Below are positions 1 to 10,318 of a stretch of 64,000 bases of DNA, piece by piece. Under the pieces are notes generated by a model, which saw only the letters and a list, made by a program, of their open reading frames with translations, ran no database searches and had not been told where the DNA came from. The stretch lies in assembly GCA_022495995.1 (NCBI GenBank), contig JAFEMH010001472.1, forward strand, positions 62,001 through 126,000. The letters run 5' to 3'. The stretch is from Adenophora triphylla var. japonica. Lineage: Eukaryota > Streptophyta > Magnoliopsida > Asterales > Campanulaceae. Every line of letters begins with the position of its first letter. The stretch's first letter is position 1. The position numbers and the translations under genes were made by a program.

Positions 1-56
1 CACCTAGTTTTCTCACCGCCCATTGAAATCAATGACTCTAACTCCTCACAATCTAC

Positions 57-925
57 TCACACATGCCATGAAATCTCTACTTGCACACAATCATCAACTT
101 CATCCATCTCATCAACAAGCATGCAAGACTCCATCCCGACCTGCACCGCATTTTTCATTACCTCAAAAACATTTATTTCAATCTTTTCATTTGCGACGGC
201 CATGGAGAGAGTGCCATTAGCAACATTAATTACGGTGTTGGTCCTTGCCATGAATGGTCTCCCAAGCAAAATGGGTGAATCACGGCGACTACCCTCACCG
301 CGAGGCATCTCTAAAACCACAAAATCAACGGGAATGATCAATGACCCAACTTGAACTAAAACATCCTCTACGATGCCCAATGGTCTTTTAATGGACCGAT
401 CGCGAGTTGTAGGGCCATCATAGTGGGTTTTAGCTCGGGCAAACCCAACTCAAGATACATGTAATATGGCAACAAATTAATGATCGCCCCGAGATCAAGC
501 ATAGCTCTCACCGTGTGAGAATCCCCCAAAGTAATGGAAATTAGAAAACTCCCGGGGTCTTTCATTTTCGGTGGAAGACTATGTTTTACTACTGCGCTCG
601 CATTCTCACCCAAAAACAATTTCTCATCTTTCCCATACTGAATTTTCTTGGAATTAATTTCCTTGAAGAATTTGGCATACGCAGGAACATTCTTGATCAC
701 ATTTAACAAAGGCAAATTTATGTTAACTTTTGAAAACATGTCAATCAATTCTTTCATTTGGTGATCAAGCTTGTTCCTCAAGAATCTGCCCGGGAAAGGA
801 ACAGGGGGCACATATGGCTTGGGGTTGGACTTTTCTATATTCACATTTTGTCCCAATCCATTAGTACCCTCATCATTAGACACAACATCCTCAATAACAA
901 CATTTTCCACAACAGGGGGTTCCAC
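57..925 (-). pseudogene. Element D aspartic protease region (frameshifted)
   Basis: This is the retropepsin part of an Athila-type polyprotein, which cuts the Gag-Pol precursor inside the virus-like particle. The frame 925 to 368 contains the active-site-like stretch AMLDLGAIINLLPYYMYLEL, matching the D-L-G-A-x-I-N-L-x-P pattern of this lineage. The flap and C-terminal part, with SPILLGRPFMARTNT, continue in another frame from 380 to 57. A frameshift near 370-410 therefore breaks the gene. Between gag and this frame (926-1038) the coding signal is interrupted by stops. The calls rest on motif recognition; the frameshift is seen directly. Confidence 0.8.
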
Positions 926-1038
926 AAACAGGAGTCAACAAGAGGGGGTGTAGGAGGAGAAGAAGGAGAAGCTACCCGATTGTCTACCCGTTTGCCACCA
1001 CGTAGGGTGAAGATGGCCTTGGCTTGCTCCCCCCTTGG

Positions 1039-2250
1039 CTAGGAACATACCCGGTTGTCGTCCCTGTAATGCCTCGCCAATTGACCCATTTGGGTCTCCA
1101 ACTTTTTCATCAGCAGAGCCTGATCGTTGTTTGCTTGTCGCTGTTCTCGCCCCCTCGCTTGGAGTTGCTCCGCTCTCATCCGATCCATTGCCTCTTCCCA
1201 AGGCTCTTTCTTCCTTTCATAAGGCCCCTGCGGTGGTGGTTGGGGATGGAGAGGTTTATTCAGTTGTTGATTACCTCCCCAAGAAAAATTAGGGTGCTTC
1301 CCCCATCCAGGATTGTATGTCTGCGAAAATGGATTGTTCTGCGGGAACCTCTGCATATATCCTTGCATCGCCTGTACCTGCTCATGATTATACAAATGGG
1401 GACTAGTGGTGGGGCAAACTTCATAAGAATGGGTGTTAGATCCACAAGTTACACAACTATCATGCATGGCATTACCAACAGATGACACATTGGAAGCAAA
1501 ATTGGAAGTATTATTCATGGCCAATGTATCAAATCTTTGATTCAAGAGTGCAATTTGTTTAGCAAGCTCATCATTCATTCCTACTCCATTCACACCATTG
1601 GTTTTACCCCTCGACCCTTTTTGTTGCGAATTAGATGATAATCTCTCAAAAAGATCTTGGGTCTCTTCCGCAGTTTTGGCTCCTAAAGAGCCTCCGGCTG
1701 CATTATCAACCATAGCCTGATCGGCTTGTGTCAACCCCCCATAGAAAGTTTGATGCAATAGAGGCAAAGGGAAATTGTGGTGGGGACATTGCACCAAGAG
1801 CATCTTAAATCTGTCCCATGCTTCATGAAATGCCTCAAATGAGTCCTGTGTGAACCCAATGATTTTCTGTCTAAAGGTGGCTAACGTGGCATGTGGGAAG
1901 TATTTTCTCAAAAATTTATCATGCAATTCATCCCAAGTATTAATGCTCCTAGGTGGGAGCAACATGAGCCACTACTTAGCATTATCCCTCAAAGCAAAGG
2001 GAAAGCATTTTAGTCTTAAATGCTCATCAGTCACACCGTCTCTCAATGGAAAACTAGACACAATCATCATGTATTCCCTCAAGAAATTCAAAGAATCTTC
2101 AGATGCGAGGCCGTGAAATTGAGGGATCATGTTAAACAGATGGCCTTTTACCTCATAACTTTTTGTTGCCTCATTCAACACAATGCATGACACAGATGTG
2201 TCCACCCGCGGCCTAGAGAAGGCATCCATGGTGGGCACTTGCAAAGCCAT
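1039..2250 (-). pseudogene. Element D gag (capsid) with one premature stop
   Basis: This encodes the Gag structural protein of an Athila-like element. The reading frame runs from an ATG at 2250 to 1039 and is open except for a TAG at 1971-1969, where a tryptophan-rich stretch (WLMLLPPRSINTW) follows directly. The retrotrans_gag signature TWDELHDKFLRKYFP and the later AWDRFKMLLVQCPHH and QTFYGGL are typical of the family. A CxxC...H-like cluster (CVTCGSNTHSYEVC) lies about two thirds along and resembles a degenerate zinc knuckle. The glutamine codon expected by family comparison at the stop could have become TAG by one C-to-T change. Confidence 0.85.
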
Positions 2251-2473
2251 ATCAATTTCAAGTTATTCTCCCTCGGTGGAAGAAGTTTCTAATTCACTCA
2301 AAATTATCTCTGTCTCGGTGATAGAAGTTTCCGAATCAGTCTCGCTCACTTGAGTAGAGGGAATGCCTCTCTCAATTCTGTCTATATCGTCGTTCAAAGG
2401 AACCAAATTAGGATCCAATGACCGGCGACCAAACATGCACCGATTAAATAAACTTGTTAAAAATCACAACAAG

Positions 2474-2491
2474 TCCCCGGCAACGGTGCCA
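2474..2491 (-). other. Element D primer binding site (tRNA-Asp)
   Basis: The plus strand reads TCCCCGGCAACGGTGCCA, which equals the 3' end of plant tRNA-Asp(GTC) with its CCA except for one C-to-T change. The minus strand is therefore the site where that tRNA would prime reverse transcription. It lies six bases from the LTR edge at 2498, as expected. Athila elements are known to use tRNA-Asp. Confidence 0.88.
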
Positions 2492-2497
2492 AAAACT

Positions 2498-3834
2498 TGA
2501 TGGATAAAATTCCACTGTGTAATAAAAACCTTGCAAGTGTACAAGTCACCGAAGTAGCAATGTACAATAGTAAGGGTCGAACCACAGAGACTTGTGTGAT
2601 TTAACAAGTAAATTTAATTAATGCTAAAAGTAACAAAATGGGGTTTTTGATTTGGATTTATTAACTAAAGTAATAAAGCAAGAAATTAAACTGTTTAATT
2701 GAAGAAAATAAGAAAGCAAGAAACAAGGATCAAATCAGATCAAAGGAATTCACGGATTGGATTTCATAATTGTATCCCCTCTATGCTAATGATTTTGATA
2801 AGAAAAATAACAATCTCATTCAAAGACTCTTTCACTTGGTTAAGGGTTGGGACGTTTGGTGTGCGGATTGCAACCCCAATATTCCTATCTTGTTATCAAT
2901 TCCGGTAGGTCAAAATAACATTCAAGAAATTCATTAAGTTCACAAGAAATATATGAGTCTAGGTTGTCTTGAATTCCGGTAGGTCAACAATCCAACCTAA
3001 TTGATGAATTAGTGTACTTTAAATAAACCGCCCACGGTAGTGCAACAGTCTAAAACGAATAAAATAGTGATAATTAATTCATCAAACAAGAATGAAAGAG
3101 TTTGGAAGAATTCAAACTTGAATTAGTATAGAGGTTCCACAATTACTACATCCAATCCATGAAAAGGAATTTTAGCTACTCATATTCATGATCACAATCA
3201 CAAAGTATGAATAATAACAATACATCAAACCTGGAAAAATAGCAAAAACCTTAAAAATCCGAAATCCTTCAATCCTTCAAAACCTAGGCAAGAAAAACAA
3301 TATCCAAAAGTACCTAATAATAATAATAATGAGAATATATATAGTCCTAAAACAATCCTTCAAAGACTAGGAAAAGGAATTAAGAAGATCCATCAAAATC
3401 TGCAAAGGATCTCCAAAATCCTTTCAAAATAAGGAAACTGCCCTCCTTGGTTCGGCCATACTGGGCGCACGCCCCCTGGCACTGGGTGTACGCCTGGTGT
3501 TAATCTGAGAGTTTTGGGCGTGCGCCCACTCCTTCCAGGCGTGCGCCCACCCTGCATTCCAGCCTTGCTCCTTTTTCCTTCCATAATTCCCTTTTGATCC
3601 TTCAGCAGAATGACTCCTTGACTTCTTAAAATTCCTCGCAAGTCCCTTTGCACTTTTCATTAGCTCTCCACTCCATTTTTGTTCCTTTCTTCACTTGAAT
3701 CCACAGTTTGTTACCTAATTAACCTGTACTCACAAAAACACTAGAAAATACATTAAGATAACCTTTTACTCAAGAATTTCACAATAAATAAGTGTAAGAG
3801 TACCTAATTTAGATGTGTAAAAACACATCCATCA
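2498..3834 (-). repeat. Element D 5' LTR
   Basis: This 1337 bp LTR is bounded by the short inverted repeat TGATGGAT at 2498-2505 and ATCCATCA at 3827-3834. The left edge is six bases from the primer site and the right edge abuts the interrupted pol frame of element A. Flanking bases on the right start AGTAC; the second target-site copy lies outside the window. The LTR holds no significant ORF. A short stretch near 3460-3560 is richer in GC and contains several near copies of the motif GGCG(T/C)(A/G)CGCC. Confidence 0.87.
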
Positions 3835-5452
3835 AGTACTCATTCAAAGGAATCCCAGACATAGAAGAGCAGATAGAGACACTACTCATGGGAAACATAC
3901 TGTTCGGGTCAGCCTCTGAGGCCTCATTCGAAACAGTAACTCCAAAGCAGAAGGAACCAGAATTCATTGAAGATGCTCTCAGTGGACCCGCTCTACAGAA
4001 CCTTTTCGAAGAAGTCATGGAGGTGCCAAACCTGATTGACCTGGGCTCCGAGAACAACATGATCGCCATGATGGGGATAGCAGATGCCAAGCCTCTCGAC
4101 CCCCAAACCCTCATCAAGCATCCGGCAATGCCACTAAAAAACTGGGTGACTTTCACCGGACCAAGGGCAAACTAGACAGAAATGGAAGACAAACTGGGCT
4201 TGCACCCATATCTCCCTAAACGTAGTCTTAAACCCTCTGAGTCAGTCATTGTCAAAGTCCAGTCCTCTGAGTCATCCGACGGCCTCACGCCGAAAGACTA
4301 TGATAATGTAGCCAACAATGTATTCCCGTTCGTATTAAATGAAAAGTTCGACCTTTCGGATTATCCCCTCATTGCCACTTTAACAACTGATAAGTTAACG
4401 AACAACTTAAAAGAAGTTAATAATGACTCACTTGATAAAGAAGCAGACACACTAAACGAACAATATATTAAAGAAGTTCTCAAGCGTGTAGTTGACCAAG
4501 AGGACAATCGGGCCCAAGCTGCCGAAGAGGTTATGACTAAAGTGAACCTGGGGTCAGTGCAAGAGCCTAAAGAGACACAAGTGGGCAGTTTCTTCGCCGG
4601 TGCAGAAAAAGAAGCCCTGACAGATATCCTCAAAGAATATGTTGACGTGTTCGCCTGGTCATACCAAGACATGCCAGGACTCGATCCCTCAATCGTAGAG
4701 CACAAAATCCCTCTGGATCAAGAATCCAAGCCTGTCAAACAGAAACTACGCAAGATTAAGCCAGAATGGTCCCTGCAAGTAAAAGAAGAAATTTAGAAGA
4801 TGCTCCACGTCGGCTTCATCAGAGTAATTGAATACCCAACCTGGCTCTTCAACATTGTGACGGTCACCAAGGCCAATGGAAAGGTCAGATGCTGTATGGA
4901 TTTTCGAGATCTCAACAAGGCCAGCTCTAAAGACGATTTCCCACTGCCCAACATCGACATGCTGGTCGATACCATGGCGAATTTCAAAGTAAAGTCCTTT
5001 GTGGATGGGTTTTCTGGATACAATCAGATCAAGATGTCCGAAGAAGATCAGGTCAAGACTGCTTTCACCACTCCGTGGAGGACATACTGTTACACGGTCA
5101 TGCTGTTTGGTTTAAAGAATGCTGGGGCTACTTATTAACGGGCTGCAACAGCTCTCTTCCATGACATAATTCATAAAGAATCGAAGTGTATATCGACGAC
5201 ATGATCATCCACTCCAAAGGATCAGACATGCAACACATGACAGATTTGAGAAAGTTCTTCAACAGACTCAGAAAGCATTCCATGAGATTGAACCCTGCAA
5301 AGTGCACCTTCGGCATCAAACGAGGCAAAGTACTGGGGTACATGGTTACAGAAAGAGACATCGAAGCAGATCCCAAGAAAATCAAGGCCATCATCGACAT
5401 GAAGCCTCCGCAGACACTGACAGAAGTGAAAAGTTTCATGGGAAGACTTTAA
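3835..5452 (+). pseudogene. Element A pol: linker and reverse transcriptase
   Basis: This is the reverse transcriptase of a Tat-type Ty3 element, which copies element RNA into DNA. The frame enters straight from the D LTR at 3835. The pre-RT segment contains DVFAWSYQDMPGLD and the RT starts near 4680. Motifs seen are MDFRDLNKAS, SFVDGFSGYNQI, LFGLKNAGATY and the catalytic YIDDM box at about 5189. In-frame stops occur at 4173-4175, 4794-4796, 5136-5138 and 5450-5452, and a frameshift lies between about 5165 and 5186, just before YIDD. At three of the stops a glutamine is expected by comparison with the family. The gene cannot give an active enzyme. Confidence 0.9.
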
Positions 5453-5476
5453 TACATCAGCCTCTTCATCAACCAG

Positions 5477-6469
5477 TTGACATCTCTCTGCGAGCCAATG
5501 TTCAAACTAATGAAGAAAAATGCTGACATCAGATGGGACTCTGAATGCCAGACAGCCTTCGAGAAAATCAAGACATACTTGGTAAATCCCCCAATCTTGT
5601 GCCCGCCACATGAAGATAAGCCACTCCTCCTGTACCTTACAGTAATAGACACGTCAATTGGGGCTATGCTGGCGCAAGAACAGAAGGATTCCAGAGTTGA
5701 GCATGCAATCTACTTCGTGAGCCAAAAGCTTCAGGGAAGTGAACTCAACTACTCAGCATTAGAGAAAACTTGTACCGCCTTGGTATGGGTAGTCGGGAAA
5801 CTGAAACACTACATGCAGTCACATTCAGTGCTCCTGGTCTCCAAGATGGACCCCGTCAGATATCTCTTCGACAAGCCATCTCTATCAATGAGAATTGCCA
5901 AGTGGTCATTCTTCCTGGCTGAATTCGAAATCAAGTACATGACCATAAAATCAACAAAGGGTCGAGTAATGGCAGATCAGCTGGCAGACTTCCTAAGCAG
6001 TGAACTTAAAGGTCCTGATCTGCCGTTTCCAAACGATGGGATTTTCTCACTCAACAGCTCAAACCACTGGCAACTCTTCTTCGATGGGGCAGCCAACAAG
6101 AAGGGAAATGGTATTGGAATGCTCCTGTTCGATCCTAAAGACGAGCACACTCCCATAGCCATCAAACTGAATTTTGAAGCAACCAACAATGCAGCAGAAT
6201 ATGAAGCTTGCGCAGCCGGCCTAGAAGCCGCTCTTGAACGCAACATCACAGAACTGGAAGTATATGGAGACTCAGCATTGATCATCAATCAACTATCCAA
6301 CAAATGGAAGACAATAGATTCTGGCCTCCAGAAGTACCACACGTACATGGAGAAGCTCATTGCTCAGTTCAAGGACATCTCTTTCCACTACTTGCCAAGA
6401 GACAGGAACCGCTTCGCAGATGCCCTGGCCACCCTAGCATCTCTTGTCGAAATTCCGAAAGGGAAATAA
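5477..6469 (+). pseudogene. Element A pol: RNase H and second (archaeal-type) RNase H
   Basis: This open stretch of 330 codons follows the RT in the same frame after the stop at 5450. Residues about 1-175 are the usual Ty3 RNase H that removes RNA from the RNA/DNA hybrid, with D58 in YLTVIDTS, E96 in YSALEKT and D167 in VMADQLA. Residues about 198-325 form a second RNase H of the RVT_3 type with all four acidic residues: D203 (LFFDGAANK), E241 (NNAAEYEA), D265 (VYGDSALI) and the D of RFADALA. This dual arrangement is a known mark of the Tat lineage. It is the best preserved part of pol. Confidence 0.9.
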
Positions 6470-6659
6470 GTAAAACCCCTCAGAATAGGCAGATGGGAAA
6501 CCCCCGCTTATTGCTGTGAGATCAAAGTTGAACATGAACAGATCGACGAACCCTGGTACAATCAAATTTACCAGTACCTCCAAAATGGAGAAGCTTCCTT
6601 CAAAATGAAGATGGAAAATACAAAGAAGGGATCAAAGCCAAAAACATGATGGCCCTAAA

Positions 6660-7525
6660 ATGCCTGGCATCCCATTTCGTCATTTTGGGGGTATGTTATA
6701 CAAGAAGCGCCACCAAGGACCACTCCTCCGGTGTGTAAATAAGGAAAAAGCCAGTGAGCTGATGAACGAAGTTCACAACGGAACCTGGGGTCTGCACATG
6801 AACGCCAGAGCATTGACACAGATCATCCTCCGCATGGGTTACTATTGGGTATCAATGGAAATAGACTGCATCCAGTTCATCAGAAGTTGCGACAAAAGTC
6901 AACAGTTCTCCAACCTCAATCACATTCCTCCTCACGAGCTCTACTGCATGACTATACCATGGCCTTTCGCCACATGGGGAATCGATGTCATCGGCAAAAT
7001 TACTCCGCCAGGGAGCAATGGTCACGAGTTCATATTAGTCGCAGTCGACTACTTCACCAAATGGATAGAAGGCAGATCGTAAAAGTACTGAATTCTAAAT
7101 AGGTGGCCGAGTTCATCAAAGAAAACATCATGTACAGATACGGGGTACCCAACGAGATCATATCCGACAATGGGACCCACTTTGAAGGATATTTTGACCA
7201 ACTGTTGACTGAGTTTAGAGTTATACGCCATAAGTCTTCTCCCTACAGACCACAGACTAATGGTGCAGTAGAGGCAGCAAACAAGACTCTTGCAAGAGTA
7301 ATCAGAAAGATGGCCGTCAGAGGTCGGGATTGGCCCAAAAAGCTACATCTAGCCCTTTGGGGATATAGAACATCAGTCAGAACCGCCACAGGGGAGACTC
7401 CTTTTGCACTCACATACGGAATGGAAGCGATGTTACCAGTTGAATTGGAAATTACATCCCTCCGAGTCCTCTTGGAAATGGAATCAATGAAGTCGAATGG
7501 TTCCAAAGCCGTCACGACGAACTAG
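6660..7525 (+). pseudogene. Element A pol: integrase zinc finger and catalytic core
   Basis: This is the integrase that joins element DNA to the host chromosome. The N-terminal finger shows HNGTWGLH followed by C...C, but the last cysteine of the usual CxxC is serine in CDKSQQ. The DDE core is present: D in WGIDVIG, D in IISDNGTHF and E in GAVEAANK. A frameshift near 7078 and a TAG at 7100-7102 split the core; at the TAG the family has glutamine (NSK-Q-VAEF). Between 6470 and 6659 the linker is out of frame. The piece ends at 7525 where another frameshift leads to the C-terminal part. Confidence 0.88.
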
Positions 7526-7545
7526 CTCTACTCGACGAGCGCAGA

Positions 7546-7854
7546 TTGAAAGCCATGGAGCACACTCGTGCCTACCAAAGCAGAATGGCCCAAGCATTTG
7601 ATAAGAAAGTCAAGATCTGGGACATCAGAGAAGGCGACTTGGTGCTTAAGGAAAAGCCTCCTACACAGACCAATGAAGGCGACTTGGTGCTTAAGGAAAA
7701 GCCTCCTACACAGACCAATCCCCTCGGAAAGTGGGAACCTACCTGGATAGGCCCGTTCGTGGTACAAAGAATCTTCTCCGGAGGAGCCATGAAGTTAGCA
7801 GATTTGGACGGAAACCCTTTCGTTAACCCCGTAAACGGAAGCAAGCTCCACTGA
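7546..7854 (+). pseudogene. Element A pol: integrase C-terminal domain with 45 bp duplication
   Basis: This 102-codon frame is the end of the polyprotein, with the typical GDLVL and GKWEPTWIGPF motifs of the integrase C-terminal region and a terminal LADLDGNPF...NGSKLH. A perfect direct duplication of 45 bp (7630-7674 and 7675-7719) repeats 15 residues containing GDLVLKEKPPTQTN. The duplication keeps the frame, so it is a slippage or unequal-exchange event that would not stop translation by itself. The stop at 7852-7854 matches the usual end of pol. Confidence 0.85.
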
Positions 7855-8317
7855 TACTTTGTTTGAGGAAGAACACGAGTCAACTCTCCTTCCCCATACA
7901 CTACCCCTCAGTAAAATCAAAGTTCTAAAAGAGTGATACCCAACTAGATACATTCCCGAAAATGATCTAGGTAAAAAACAGGGTCGCACTTCTTTTGTAT
8001 TTTTCTCAAATTTCACCTAAAAGTGTCGAACTACGGTGACCTTAGCCCCTTAGTCCAATTGTAAAAGGGGAACATAGGCAACCATCATTGGTTCGGTCTC
8101 AAAAACAAATAAAATTTCAAATACAACACCAATTGCTTGTATTTTGAAAAACTCTTAAATTTAACCTACAGATTCATTACGGTTAAAACAATCTTTGATG
8201 AGTTCAAGCACGGTCTACTCTTGACTCGCTACACGCTAGCAAAACAATAATAAAACATTAATCAATTTAATGTGTTTGCAATGACAGTGGGTGGATATTC
8301 CGAACAGCAAGGTCAAC
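7855..8317. other. Spacer between pol and the antisense DUF7745-like gene
   Basis: No reading frame of note is seen in these 463 bases. This is where the pol transcript and the oppositely directed antisense gene meet, so both genes would need their 3' ends here. I see no clear terminator signal. Confidence 0.5.
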
Positions 8318-9825
8318 CTAGTCCCTCGTACTCGGTCCTTCGTCTTTCTTCCCCTTCCCTTTTTCACGATGGGTATTCTTTGCCTTCACAGGGAATATCC
8401 CCGTAGTCCTTCTACCAGGCTCTGGGACCCTTCCCGACGCCTCTATCAAACCTGCGGCTGCCAACGTAGCCCTTTCCCTAGCTCTATCACGAGCTGCCTC
8501 TCTTCGAGTCGTCATATCCATGCTCTGCTCAGCCATCCAACTAGCATTGGCCTCATAGTCAGCCATATCATCCCCGGTACAATCCTGAGGGTTAGCCACC
8601 GCTTCGGCCCTCCTCAAAGTCGAGCTATCACGGCGGTCAAGGCCCAATAGCTCACTTCGTCTCCACAGAATAGCCATTTGTGTCTCCCCTATACACTCCT
8701 CATACCAGTTCAAATATCGAGTAGACAGAATAGTGCCCCCTCTCCAGTAAAAGAGAACTCTGGCAGGAAAAGACGCATATTGCCACAACCGCATGAAAAG
8801 CAATGACGTCGAAGGATCTTCCAATTGAAGCGATCCCACCTCAAAGGTAGCAGCATCACTCAAGCCCGTCAACGGCACATGCTCCAGCCTGAACTGCCGC
8901 AGCACCAAAGATGGAATGTAGAATGAAGACTGGGACAGCCCCGAAACTCTGACAACGAGAAGACCCTCCTGAAGGGTCCGACAAGTCTGCAACTTCCAGT
9001 GAGTAACCCACCATCGCAGATGATGTGTGCAGAGTTTGGCCATCCAAAGCTCTAAGTCAGCCTGACTGCCTCCTATCACCAAGGGTCGTCGAGAAAAAGA
9101 CCAGGGATCACATGTCGCTGGTACCTCGGGCATCATTTGCAACCGCTCCCTCAACCACAAAGTAAGCATAGCGGGACTCCCTCCCCATATGTATCAGCTA
9201 ACTGTCGCCATCTGACCTATACCAAGGAATGTCTCGCCCAAGATCAAAGGCACGATGTCTCCTCCGCTCCGGCACTGCCTCACCAGGTCCAAAATACTGT
9301 GATGGCACACCCCAATGAAGTAAATGTAAACAAAGTGGCAATCGCACACAGATCAAAAGTGTCCCACGCAGAAACGCTCCCATCAACACTGGCAAATCTA
9401 TCAGGCAGCCCCGAAATGTCAACGTGATCCGTATTTGGTATCAGCATCCCGTATGCTTCTTCAGCCGAAATGCCAAGCAAGGACATCAACTTCTCAACAG
9501 TGGTCAGGCCGCCCGTCAAAGGAAGAAGGATCTGCTCCGCCTCCGGTCCTCCAAGGATAGCCCAAAAATCCTCAAACGTGGGCATGATCTTGTTGTACGA
9601 GAAGTTGTACACATGCCTCCTTTCATCCCAGAAATGAGCCGCAGCTCTCAAAAGATCCCAATTCGGCACAAGCTCCTTCAAATTCCAAACCGCCCTCATC
9701 CTATAACAACCCTCAAAAAATCCCTTACTTTGCCTCGTGTGGTGTCGTACCCACGTCTGGAACCTCTCCAAAAATCGTTCTTGCATCTGAGATGACAACC
9801 TTGGAAATCTGGCCATGGAAAACAA
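8318..9825 (-). pseudogene. Antisense DUF7745-like gene of element A (frameshifted)
   Basis: On the strand opposite to pol, frame 9825 to 9280 encodes 181 residues and, after a frameshift between about 9280 and 9170, frame 9169 to 8318 encodes 283. The first part has AHFWDERRHVYNFSYNKIMP and TFEDFWAILGGP; the second has LELWMAKLCTHHLRWWVTHW and SFYIPSLVLRQF. This order (WD...F...PT.EE/D, then a Trp-rich block, then P.LALRQF) matches what I know of plant DUF7745 proteins, which are often TE-associated and related in design to plant mobile domain proteins. The tail is basic (KGKGKKDEG). Function is unknown. Tat elements are known to carry extra antisense ORFs at this place. Confidence 0.62.
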
Positions 9826-10318
9826 GGAAACTTCAAAGAATATAGGAGAGAAATCAAATTTAGCTTCAGAAACAAGAGTGAAATTTCCAAATTGCAGAAA
9901 CTGGACTGCAATTTAAACAATTTGAAATGGAGACATAGGTCGGCCTGTTTTTCCAGTTGACCAAGTCAACTCTGCAGCCAGCTGCACCATTGTCTCTTGA
10001 CATTTCCAAAGGCCCTCCTGTTCAAGCCTTGACCAAAGCATATTTACCCGTGATCAAATCATTCATTGCCGACATCACATCCGCCCCGGGCTCGTGCAAC
10101 AGTGCAATTAATAAATAACAGTGCATATAGTTATAAATTTTGTCAGCTCAAATTTTATTATTTAGTGCATGTCATGTTATTATTTATTTTTGATCAACCT
10201 ACTTGCTTATTAGCCAAAAATAAGTAAAAGTAATCATAATAAATACTCAAAATGTACAAAAGCTCGCCTCAGGGGCCTTTCAAGTACAAAACAATGTTCA
10301 GAATGTGCATACAATCAT
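9826..10318. other. Spacer between the two antisense genes of element A
   Basis: This segment would hold the promoter of the DUF7745-like gene (reading leftward) and the 3' end of the PMD gene. The part from 10080 to 10260 is AT-rich. I see no ORF or clear promoter motif. Confidence 0.45.

Larger units (their letters stand above)
1..3834 (-). mobile_element. Element D: 5' part of an Athila-like Ty3/gypsy retrotransposon
   Basis: Read on the minus strand, the order is 5' LTR (3834 to 2498), primer binding site (2491 to 2474), a short leader (2473-2251), gag and then protease, running out of the window at base 1. The gag type, the tRNA-Asp primer site and the 1.3 kb LTR together fit the Athila lineage. 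The right edge cuts directly into the pol gene of element A, so D inserted there later. The other half of D, with reverse transcriptase, integrase and 3' LTR, lies outside the window. Coding parts carry a stop and a frameshift, so this copy is dead. Confidence 0.88.

Noticed and set aside
8291..8650. Plus-strand frames opposite the DUF7745-like gene
   Set aside because: They are shadows of the longer minus-strand frame with its recognisable motif order.
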